Assembly (NCBI RefSeq): GCF_000182925.2 | Contig: NC_026504.1 | Coordinates: 3,720,001-3,784,000, forward strand | From: Neurospora crassa OR74A | Taxonomy: Eukaryota > Ascomycota > Sordariomycetes > Sordariales > Sordariaceae | Direction: 5' to 3' | DNA: 64,000 bases | Shown here: in pieces, positions 33,427-43,501 of the stretch | How the letters are laid out: each line of letters opens with the position of its first letter | Numbering within the stretch: the first letter of the stretch is position 1 | Position numbers and translations under genes: made by a program | Notes under the pieces: generated by a model | Told to the model about the DNA's origin: nothing | The model's database searches: none | The model's input: the letters and a program-made list of their open reading frames with translations, nothing else

Positions 33427-34972
33427 ATCCAATTCTAATAGTATATCCCTTTCGCTCTAACTATAGTAAAAAACGCTTTTTACTATAGTTAAAGCGAAGA
33501 GTAGTTAGCTTTTGTACGTTCTAATTAGAACGAAACTTAGTATAAATTAATATATATTAAGTCTATAATTAATTATATAAATATAAGCAACTCTATTATT
33601 TAATTTACTATAATTTAACCCGACGTCGGCGACCTACTTATTATTAATATCTGCGACCCGCTTACAACCTAACCCAACGCCAGCGATCCGCTTATTGCAG
33701 AAGAGAATTATCCTAACCTACTTACAATTTAACCTAATATTAGCAATCCGCCTATTATTAAAGAGAATTATCTTAATATAATAATAACCTAACCTAATAT
33801 TAGCAACCTACTTATTATTAAAAAGAATTATCCTAATATAGTAATAACCAATATTAATATAATTAAAGTATAAATATTTTTTAAAAGGTTAATAGATATC
33901 GTCGAAGACTTCGATAATAATAATTTATAAAAGGCGTTAGAGGGTATATTATAAACTATACCGGCGGATAGGACTAATAAAGTATTATTCTAATTTATTT
34001 AGTAGGTAATCCGGTATATTACGAGTTTTAATATAGTAATATTTAAATTTAAGAATCCTAACGAACGGCCATTATACGAACGTGCCTATATAATATAACA
34101 GTTTTATATTATATTATTTATTTTAATTAGTAATTTCTAATATAATAAAATTAAGAATAGTATTATAGAAATTAATAAATAGGAGGATATTTACGGAAGT
34201 TATAGTAATTTATAAGAGGATTTATATAGCTAATAAGTAGCTATCGATTAATAGTTACAATTAAGTAGGGGCTCTAGTAATATATATAATAAATTAGTAC
34301 TCTAATTAGAATATTATATTATTAATTTTAAATTAAAGCGGATTTAAATAATAGCCAATAGGGGATACCCGGTTCCTACCTCCAATATAAATATTAATAT
34401 ATTTCTATATAGAAATATCCTTAATAGCCGGGTATAGGTTCTTAATTCTATTGAATTACTAATAGAAATTCCTTATATAATATCCCCCCCTCCTATTAAG
34501 GGTCTTCGTTAGTCGATATAACTCCGGAAGAGGGTTAGACGGTAAAGTAACGGATTTTCTAATTTTACTCTTATTAGAATTATTTAAATTACTATAATTA
34601 GAATAGAAGGTAATATAGCGGGGAAGGAATAGTTAGGAGGTACTTCGGGTTTACTTCTAATAGTAGAGGTTGGGAATATAAGGTTGTATTATTTAGAGTT
34701 GATTAAGTTGTTCTAATTAGAGCGGAAGGTAGCGTATAGTAATAAAATTATTTATATTAGCGGGCTTAGAGGTACTAAAGTCTAATTACGTTTATAAATA
34801 ATTTATTTACTTTTTATTAGGAGTAATTAAAGTAGCTTCTATAATTTGAATATAATGCTTTATTATTTATTAATTATATTAACGTTACTATAAAAGTATG
34901 GTCCGGGGGATAAATTAATATTAGTAACTATAGAGAGAATTATTATTTAACTAGTTTTATATAAACTTATAA

Positions 34973-35072
34973 NNNNNNNNNNNNNNNNNNNNNNNNNNNN
35001 NNNNNNNNNNNNNNNNNNNNNNNNNNNNNNNNNNNNNNNNNNNNNNNNNNNNNNNNNNNNNNNNNNNNNNNN
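34973..35072. other. Assembly gap (100 N)
   Basis: Exactly 100 N inside the RIP-mutated block; true size unknown. Confidence 0.99.
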
Positions 35073-37059
35073 CAATTCGATCCAATATATAATAATTTAT
35101 AGGGGGGGCCAGTAAGAAGATTTCCTTATTATATCCTTTTTAGACTATTATATATTAATATAGATACTTATAGGAAGTTTTATATATTCCGAATATTAAT
35201 TCTAAAAACCTCTCCTTTATAATTATAAAAGTTAATAATATTACCCCGTCCTTCTATAGTATCTAATTCCGCTTTAAACAAGTTTAGTTAATATATGAAA
35301 ATTATATTTTTTAACCCTATTAATTAAATTATTAGGAATTTATTAATAGTTTATTTATATTTACTATTTTAAAATACTATAAACTTTTAATTTAGATAAT
35401 TATTTTTACTATTCCGCCGGAATATAATATTAAGGGTATTAAACCTAATATATTATAATTATACTTCTAATTAAAAATCTTTAATTTACTTACAGCGAAT
35501 TATTAATACTTTACCGAATTAGTGTTAGTACTATACCTTCTAATAAAGTTTTAAGAGTATCGGATTAATTATATTACTAAGTATATTCCCTAGTACTTTA
35601 TTAATTAAGTAATAGTATTTTGTACGCTATATTTAAATTCGAAGTAGCTTTATCGTATTAATATATTTGAGATTAATAATAATAATCTTTCTTAGGACTA
35701 TAAGCGGACGATCCTCGACGATATATTGGGATGGAAAGGCTTATATATTAAAAACCCGGCCTACCCTTTATATTACTGGACGTATAAGTTTTTCCTATTA
35801 TACGAAAACCCGATTTGTATAGAAGCTATATTTCGTATTAACCTTGTTAAAAATTAGTTATAATATTTAGAATTACAATATAGAACGGATACGAAGACTA
35901 GCGATAAACTAAATAGGCGCTACTTTATATTAATACCCCCCCTAGTTCTATTTAAATTAGTATAAAAATAAGTAGTACAATTACCCTCTAATATATATTA
36001 CCCTCTTTTAAACGCTTCTAAAAGATATTACTAATTTAAAGAAACCCTAGCGTAATAACTAAAGTATAATAATATTATTAACTGCGACTTTTATAATATA
36101 TACGTCCGGCTCTCGATATAAATAGCTACTAACTTTATTAATATATTAAATCGAATTAATTTACTCGAATAGAATTATAGAGAAATTATTTAAGGTATAG
36201 GGACTATAGTAGAGAGGGTAATTTAGAGTAGAATAGTAAATATAGAAGAGTCAATAAGAGAAGTCTATACTTAAGTTCGAAATAGATATAACTAATTAGT
36301 AAGCGTATTATAATAACTATAGACTAAAGTAAATAAGAATTAGGAAAATATTTAAGTAAATATTATTAAATTAGTATATACTTTATAAATTATATATATA
36401 GGGATAAGGGAGATATTAGTAAATTTAAAGAAGATAGAGAGGTAATATAAAGAAATTAATAATGAAAGTGGTACTTCTAATAAAGAAAGGGATATCTCTT
36501 AATATTATAGATTAGTAAATTAAATAAGCTTTATAAATTCGTTATATTTTAAGGGCATATATAATTTAAAGGTATAGAAAATAAGGTGAAGATAGATAGT
36601 TCCGAGGAGGAGTATAAGAATAATACTAAGGATAAATTTAGAAAAGGATTCGGAACGGATAAAATATAGAATAAATATTTAGTTTTACTTTAATTAAAGT
36701 ATATAAACCCCCTTCCCTTATACTTTATAACGACGGTAGAAATATATAACCTCTTAACCTATTATTACCTTTTAGTAAAAATATTGGTTATATCCAGCTT
36801 AGTATTCGAATATAATAATTGTATATACCTACGCCCTTAAGTAGAGATTATATCTCCAAAATCAGATTGGATCTTCCCTTAGGCTAATTAGGATAATTCT
36901 AACCTACTATAGTAAAAGGTATTTAGATAGTTCTTCGACTAATAATATTTTATATAGGTAGGTATTATAACTAATATCGATTTACTACGCTCTATTCAAA
37001 TAAATCTAACCTTCTTAATAAATATTTAATTATAATTTACTATATTCAAAATATTACTA

Positions 37060-37978
37060 AATAGTCCGTTCTTTTCAATAGGTACTATAAATTCCGGCTA
37101 TAAATAAAGATATTATAACTACTATATCGGCGCCAGATAGTAAAAACATTTTCGAATACCCAATTTCGTTTTAATTAAAGTACGAACCCTCTACCCCCCG
37201 TACTATAAAAGGACGAGGAATAATCTATTGCCGCTATTATTATTACTATTACTACTACCTTTATAAAGAAGATTAATGAATATAAAATATATAAACTTTT
37301 AAATAGTTTATTCTTTTTAATAGGTATTACAAATTCTGGTTATAAATAAAGATATTATAACTGCTATATTAGCGCCGAACGGTAAAGGTATTTTTAAATA
37401 CTTAACTTTACTTTAATTAAAGTATAAACCCTCTACCCCCTCCATACTATAAAAGGACGAATAACCTGCTGCCGCTATTACTATTACTATTATTACTACC
37501 CTTATAAAGAAGATTAACGAATATAAAATATATAGACTCTCAAATAGTCCGCTTTTTTTAATAAGTATTATAAGCTCCGGCTATAAATAAAAATATTGTA
37601 ATTGCTATATTAGCGCCGGATAGTAAAGGTATTTTCGAATACCCAACTTCGTTCTAATTAGAATATAAACCCCCTACCCTCCTTATACTATAAAAGGACG
37701 AATAACCTACCGCTACTACTACTATTACTACTACTACTACTTCTATAAAGAAGATTAATAAATATAAAATATATAGATTTTTAAATAGTCCGCTCCTTTC
37801 GATAAGTATTACAAATTCCGGTTATAAATAAAGATATTATAACCGCTATATTAGCGCCGGACGGTAAAAATATTTTCGAATACCTAACTTCGCTCTAATT
37901 AAAGTACGAACCCCCTACCCCCCCTGTACTACAAAAGGATGAATAACCCGCCGCTACTACTACTATTACTATTACTAC
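37060..37978. repeat. 241-bp tandem repeat, ~3.8 copies
   Basis: Units begin at about 37060, 37301, 37542 and 37783 at AAATAGTCCG-like sequence, an even 241-bp spacing. Each unit holds a TAATTAAAGTACGAACC-type palindrome remnant, a C-rich CTACCCCCC stretch, CTATAAAAGGACGA, and a TACTATTACTACTACTA microsatellite. The array runs into a 100-N gap, so its length is not known. Confidence 0.92.
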
Positions 37979-38078
37979 NNNNNNNNNNNNNNNNNNNNNN
38001 NNNNNNNNNNNNNNNNNNNNNNNNNNNNNNNNNNNNNNNNNNNNNNNNNNNNNNNNNNNNNNNNNNNNNNNNNNNNNN
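37979..38078. other. Assembly gap (100 N) at the end of the 241-bp array
   Basis: Exactly 100 N. The gap falls within or at the edge of a tandem array, so the array was probably collapsed or unresolved in assembly. Confidence 0.99.
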
Positions 38079-38206
38079 AATAGGCTATTATTTGGATATA
38101 TTAGATTTATATACCTAATTTCGCTCTTATTAGAATATAATCCCCCCCGCCCCTATAATAGAAAGGTATATTAAAAATATTAAGTTAAAGTAATTTTATA
38201 TACTTA

Positions 38207-39160
38207 ACTTCGCTCTAGTTAGAATATAAACCGTCTACCCCAATTCTATACTAAATATAGAGAGAATACTTAAATTTTTTTAAAATTTCTAAGAAATAAA
38301 ATACTTTACTTTAATTAGAGTACGAACTACCTACTCTAGCCCTATACTAAATATAGAGAGAATATTTAAATTTTTTTAAAATCTTTAAGAGATAAAATAC
38401 TTCGCTTTAATTAGAGTACGAACCGCCCACCCTAGCCCCGTATATATAGAGAGGATACTCAAATCTTTTTAAAATTTCTAAGAGACAAAATACTTCGCTT
38501 TAGTTAGAGTATAAACCGCCTACCCCGGCCTTATATATATAGAGAGAATATAAATTTTCTTAAAATTTTTAAAAAATAAAATACTTTATTTTAATTAAAG
38601 TATAAACCGCCTACCCTAGCCCTTTACTAAATACAGAGAAAATATTTAAATTTTTTTAAAATCTTTAAAAAACAAAATACTTCGTTTTAATTAGAATATA
38701 AACTACCTACCCCAGCCCTATATATATAGAGAGAATATTCAATAATCTTCTTAAAATTTCTAAGAAATAAAATACTTTACTTTAATTAGAGTATAAACCG
38801 TCTACCCCGGCCCTATATATATAGAAAAAATACTTAATAATCTTCTTAAAATCTCTAAGAAATAAAATACTTTGTTTTAGTTAGAGTACGAACCGTCTAC
38901 CTCGGCCCTATATATATAGAGAGAATACTTAATAATCTTCTTGAGATTTTTGAAAAATAAAATACTTTGCTTTAGTTAGAATACGAACCGCCTACCCTAG
39001 CCCCGTACTAAATATAGAGAGAATATTTAAATCTTTTTAAAATTTCTAAGAAATAGAATACTTTATTTTAATTAAAGTACGAACTACCTACTCTAGCCCT
39101 ATACTAAATACGGAAAGAATATTCAATAATCTTCTTAAAATTTAAGAGGCAAAAAAACCC
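38207..39160. repeat. ~95-bp tandem repeat, ~10 copies
   Basis: Units start at about 38207, 38302, 38399, 38491, 38582, 38678, 38773, 38868, 38963 and 39059, a spacing of 91-97 bp. Each unit contains TACTTYGCTTTAATTAGAGT, then ACGAACCGCCTACCC, CTATATATAGAGAGAATA and TTTTTAAAATTTCTAAGA. Unit variants with and without an ACTAAATA stretch are interspersed. Confidence 0.92.
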
Positions 39161-39300
39161 TAACTTCGCTTTAATTAAAGTATAACCCCCCTTATTAATA
39201 GGTATAGATATTAGACTTAAAATAGTCTTATATATTTAATTTTATTCTAATTAGAATATAGTATTAATTTTAATTAGATGGAATATTCGGGTTATTAGAT

Positions 39301-39562
39301 TTTATTTTAATATAATAGTAAATATACGGATAGGCGCTGTAAGTAATTTTAAATAAAGTTTATATACCGTACTCCGGACTATTTAGATTTTATTCCAATA
39401 TAATAGCAAATATACGGATAGGCGCCGTAGGTAATTCTAAATAAGGTTTATACACTATACCCCAGGCCGTTTGGATTTTATTTTAATATAGTAGTAAATA
39501 TACTAATAAACGCCGTAAGTAATTATTAATAAGGTTCGTACGCGGTACCCCAGGCCTTAGGT
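39301..39562. repeat. ~88-bp tandem repeat, 3 copies
   Basis: Units start at 39301, 39388 and 39477 with TTTATTYYAATATARTAG, followed by AAATATACGGATAGGCGCYG and a GTACCCCAGGCC-like end. It is a third array with no similarity to the two before it. Confidence 0.85.
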
Positions 39563-39784
39563 CTTTATTCTAATATTTAGGACTAACCTTAACCCTTATT
39601 ACTTCCTTTACTCCCTCCCCTCCCTAAAAATTATTTATCGAAATTGCTCTTATTTTTTATCCTAATACTAAGGTAAATAGAAGAGACGCTAATTTAGAGT
39701 AGCTTTAAACCCTTTTAGAAAAGTATAAGAATTACCCCTCCCCTTCCTCGCCTTAGTCCTTAAATTCTCCTTTCTATATATATA

Positions 39785-39848
39785 TACCGTTTAATACTTC
39801 GAATAAATATTTATATAGCTAAAAATTTATTCGAAGTATTAAACGGTA
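39785..39848. repeat. Perfect 24-bp palindrome with 16-nt loop
   Basis: The arm 39785-39808 (TACCGTTTAATACTTCGAAT...) is matched by its exact reverse complement at 39825-39848. A related half-site recurs near 39900. Perfect pairing in a heavily mutated region is notable. Confidence 0.9.
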
Positions 39849-40620
39849 TATTCTTTTTACTATAGATTAATAATATCGTTATTTAATCTAATATTTATTA
39901 AAGTACTAAACAGCGTATTCCTTTTATTGTAAGTCGGTAGTAGTTACTATAAAGTTTATAAAGTATAGGGTTTATCTATTAAATTTAATAGTTTATTAAT
40001 TTAATTTATAGGGAACTTAAGCTAGATAATAAGAGTAGTATTAATTTAAGCCTTAACGTTAATTTATATTTTAAAATAGTAATTATATTTATTTGTATAC
40101 TTTATAATTAGCGCTATTTAAACTAGGATGAAGGAAATACTCTTAATATTACTGAGGTTGAATAGTTAGAAATTAATTACGCCCCTCCTAGAATGCTGAT
40201 TTTTATATAAGAAGTATATTCGTAGGAGCCTTAGACCGATTTATATTAGGTTATAAAGTTTTCGGATAGGGATAATAAATATAGTAAAGTAAAATAGGCG
40301 GAGGATAGTAAAATATACTAAACGTTAAATTTAGTATTAATATTGAGCTCTAAGGTCGATAGTATAAATAGAAATAAAATTTAGTTTATTAAAGAATTAG
40401 GAAAGGAAGTACAATAAAGTAGTATTTTAAAGAATATACGGGTTTTTAAAAGTTATAAGGTGCGAGGGTATAGAAGGGGAGTAAATAAGGCTAACGTTAG
40501 TAGTGAATATTAGAGGTAAGGAGTGAATTTATTAATTATAAACCTATATATATATTTTCTACCTAATTAATAAGTTGAATTTAACTTGCTATATTCGATT
40601 AAAATACTATAATAGTTAAA

Positions 40621-40818
40621 TATAACTCTTATTCTAATTAGAATTTAGTAAATAACCTATATATTATTTATAGACGATTTTCGCTCTAGTTAAAATAAGT
40701 TTTAGATTACTATTTTTCGCTTTAGTCAAAGCGAATTTATTCGCTTTAACTAGAACGAAGGTCGTTTATAAGTAATATGTATAGGTTATTAGACTTTAAT
40801 TAGAATGAGAGTTAAATA
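40621..40818. repeat. Imperfect ~80-bp inverted repeat
   Basis: The left arm 40621-40702 and right arm 40734-40818 are inverted copies around a 30-bp spacer. They share AACCTATA, the TATAGACGA/TCGTTTATA segment and CTCTAGTTAAA. The mismatches are mainly RIP-type transitions. Confidence 0.8.
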
Positions 40819-41869
40819 GCTTTAATCCAAATAAATAACCTACTTTAATTAAAGCGAAAGTAATTAAGTATAAGAGGTGCCTTAATAAATATACTAATGC
40901 TAGCTAGTAGTTGTATAGTACTTAGTAGGGCGGGGATTGGGAATAGGGGCTAGGGTTATAAGAGTATAAGGAAGTGGGAGCGAAGTAGGTTAGATAGTAT
41001 TATCCTTATTATATATTATATCTTTAATAGAATTATTCCTATACTTACTATTCTAATTTATTTTAATAATTAATAATACTTTAATATATTCTATAAAAAG
41101 GTTAGGCCTATAAGTATTAAGGTGCTTCTAATTCTGTAAGAGGGGTATATGTATTGTTAGGTCGTTTAATATACGTATCGAATCGCTTACTTTAATTGCA
41201 ACTATAGTATATATAATTTACTAGGAGATTTCGGGTGGTAAAAGAATAGTGTAGGGTATTTGGAAATTAATATGGTATAATATATATATTAATGTAATAC
41301 GCTCCGAGAAGAAGTCTTGGAGGTATAATAAGAAAATACCGGCCTTAGAGGTATTGGATAGTAGGCTAGGCTTTTTCTTTGGCCTTTTAAATAATTATTT
41401 AACTTAATTGAGGTAGTAATTATATTTATTATAATATATAGTATAAATATAATTATTATAATTGATATAACTCTAGAGAATATAGAGAATAGCTTTATAG
41501 AAATACTTTGTATTTATAATAGTATATATATTAGGGTAATGTGCGATTAATTCAATCCGCTGCTTAATATTATACTTTATTTATTTTTTTAATTTAATAG
41601 TCCCGAATATATTAAAATTAGGGTTTGTTATAGACGAAGGGCGTTTAAATTAATTAAGTAGCTAAGATTAAACTATATTAAAGATTATATTTAATATAAA
41701 TGACGATTTAGTATTATATATATGTAAATAGTTATTATATAGTTAATTTTATAATAAAAATAGTTTTTTAAATATATATTTAAATTAATTGAAATACTAA
41801 TAAAGTATAAAGAAATAAATAATACCCTCTCTACTAGCGTAAATAGCGCGATTAAAATATTACTATAAA

Positions 41870-42680
41870 TCTATAATATCCTTAAATGTAACTTCGCTAT
41901 ATTATATAATTCGGGCTATATTAGGTATATTTATATTTATCCTTAATACGATTATTGATATAATAATATAGTATTAGGAATTAAGGGTAATAAATTGCTA
42001 ATATAGACATTCCTAATTAGGGGGACGGATATAAGAATAATAAACTTAAATTATTATAGGCGCTTTGGCTCTAATATAGAGATTATATTTAATTATAGCG
42101 TAAATAAGATATTTCTTTACTTTACTGATTAGGTCCTTACTATCGATATAAATAATAATTTTAGGGATTATTGCTCCTATTATAGGGATAAGGAGAAATT
42201 TAAGTCGCTTAAAAGTTTGATTTTCGCTAGGCGGAATATAATCGAAAACTATATTAATATTAGGGCGGTCGATTAAAGCGTAGATAATATATAAAGAATT
42301 GGAAGATTCCTTAAATTTATAAAAATTAGTATATTGTTATATATAAACCTTGGATTCTCTAATTAATATAATTATATAGCCGAATTAAGGAATAGAGAAG
42401 GGAAGGGTCCAACGGAATTGAAAGAGATTAGAGAATTTAATATAGAAGTTGTATTATTAATAGACTGTGTAAAGTTCGTCTATAGCTATAAATACTATAT
42501 AGGTAGCGAATTCCGGATTACAAAGGATTTTAAAGAACCGGTAGTAAAGAACTTACTTAGGCCCGAGGAGGATATGTGTAAAATGTTTAGTACGTATATA
42601 GTCCTATACTATATAAGTTTAAGTATATTAATTAAATATTCTATATTTAGAGTAGTAATTATTAAATATACCTTATAAAG
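41870..42680 (+). pseudogene. Possible second copia-like pol fragment
   Basis: Near 41890 one frame reads ILYNSGYIRYIYIYP, which would be an aspartic-protease motif of copia type (LYDSGC-RHI) after RIP. It continues with VLGIKGNKLLI and, 90 codons later, KSLKSLIFARR. An 86-codon frame at 42418..42678 is still open. Support is weak; it may instead be another gene of the nested element. Confidence 0.25.
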
Positions 42681-43296
42681 GTCCTAATTAATAAGTAGAG
42701 GCTTAATGCTAGGGTACTTTATAATAATATTCCTCTATTCCTAACCGAAATGGTTTAAGGGAATAATCTATAGAGTGATTTTATTTAGTAAAATTATTAA
42801 TACTACTTAAAATACAATATTCTTACTAAAATTAATTATTATTATAAGAATAATATCGCTGGAACGGTATATAATATAATAAATATATTTAACTTATTCC
42901 GGACGAAGTTTATAGCGGTTAGAATTTATAATTAATTAAGAGATTAAATTAAGTAGAAGTTGGACGATAGTATATATAAAACAAATTTAAAATCTAGAGT
43001 ATTCTATTAGGTATATATATTTAATAATAGTAGTAATATATTCGTATAATATTAATCCGGGAGAGGGCGAAATAGCGAGGTTGGAATAAGTTTTAAAGTA
43101 TTGAATAAACCCTAAAACTTCGTTAAAGGTAGAATTAAATTAGACTATATTTAATACTAAATTTTAAATTAATATAATAAAAAATAAATAAAATATAATA
43201 CTTATTTCTTAAGATAGTGATTATAGTGTTTAATGAAGGAACGCCTTAGATTTTATTTAATAATGAATATTAATTATAGTAAAAAAAAAAAGTTAG

Positions 43297-43396
43297 NNNN
43301 NNNNNNNNNNNNNNNNNNNNNNNNNNNNNNNNNNNNNNNNNNNNNNNNNNNNNNNNNNNNNNNNNNNNNNNNNNNNNNNNNNNNNNNNNNNNNNNN
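43297..43396. other. Assembly gap (100 N)
   Basis: Exactly 100 N, only 54 bp before the right end of the nested element, so most of its right terminal region is unseen. Confidence 0.99.
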
Positions 43397-43450
43397 TACA
43401 TTTTATGTGGGGTGGGGGAACGGAGGCAGATGGGGTCTGTTCAGAGACTA

Positions 43451-43458
43451 AGCACAAT
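43451..43458 (+). repeat. 8-bp target-site duplication AGCACAAT, right copy
   Basis: Identical to 23398-23405. The preceding bases (...CAGAGACTA) are the right terminal inverted repeat and the following bases resume the copia LTR. Confidence 0.85.
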
Positions 43459-43489
43459 CAACACACTTCTTATACCCACGAGTCCAAGA
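43459..43489 (+). mobile_element. Copia 5' LTR, right part
   Basis: The last 31 bp of the LTR (CAACACACTTCTTATACCCA...) match the 3' LTR end at 49894-49924 apart from RIP-type changes. The LTR would end ...CCAAGA, not the canonical CA. This boundary is set by the CACAC duplications and by the primer site that follows directly. Confidence 0.8.
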
Positions 43490-43501
43490 GGTTATAAGCC
43501 C
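43490..43501 (+). other. Copia primer-binding site (initiator tRNA-Met anticodon half)
   Basis: GGTTATAAGCCC, directly after the LTR, is complementary to the anticodon stem-loop of initiator tRNA-Met if one G to A change by RIP is undone (GGTTATGAGCCC). Drosophila copia also primes from an internal half of that tRNA with a closely similar site. Confidence 0.7.

Larger units (their letters stand above)
23536..40870. repeat. Dispersed palindromic motif, core CTCTAATTAGAG
   Basis: A near-palindrome, roughly TTCGCTCTAATTAGAGCGAA with RIP-type variants, recurs dozens of times in this part of the block and is nearly absent from the copia part (43.5-49.7 kb). Examples are 23641-23653, 26643-26658, 29313-29330, 31309-31320, 31762-31776, 33451-33535 and 34710. 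Copies often come as close pairs and fall between decayed frames rather than inside them. It is also built into the 241-bp and 95-bp tandem units. Confidence 0.8.
23406..43450. mobile_element. Nested ~20-kb multi-gene element with terminal inverted repeats, heavily RIP-mutated
   Basis: The left end reads TAGTCTCAGTCAGACCCAC; the reverse complement of the right end reads TAGTCTCTGAACAGACCCC. Similarity, with small gaps, continues through CCTCC and CCCCACCCCAC for about 45 bp. The element is bounded by AGCACAAT duplications inside a copia LTR. An 8-bp duplication with inverted ends is known for hAT, Mutator-like and KDZ (Kyakuja/Dileera/Zisupton) DNA transposons; I cannot tell which applies. 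The interior has at least five decayed frames on the + strand, palindrome clusters between them, and three tandem arrays. The outer ~115 bp on the left and ~50 bp on the right are not RIP-mutated. Four 100-N gaps mean the true length is uncertain, and further nested elements inside are possible. Confidence 0.7.
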
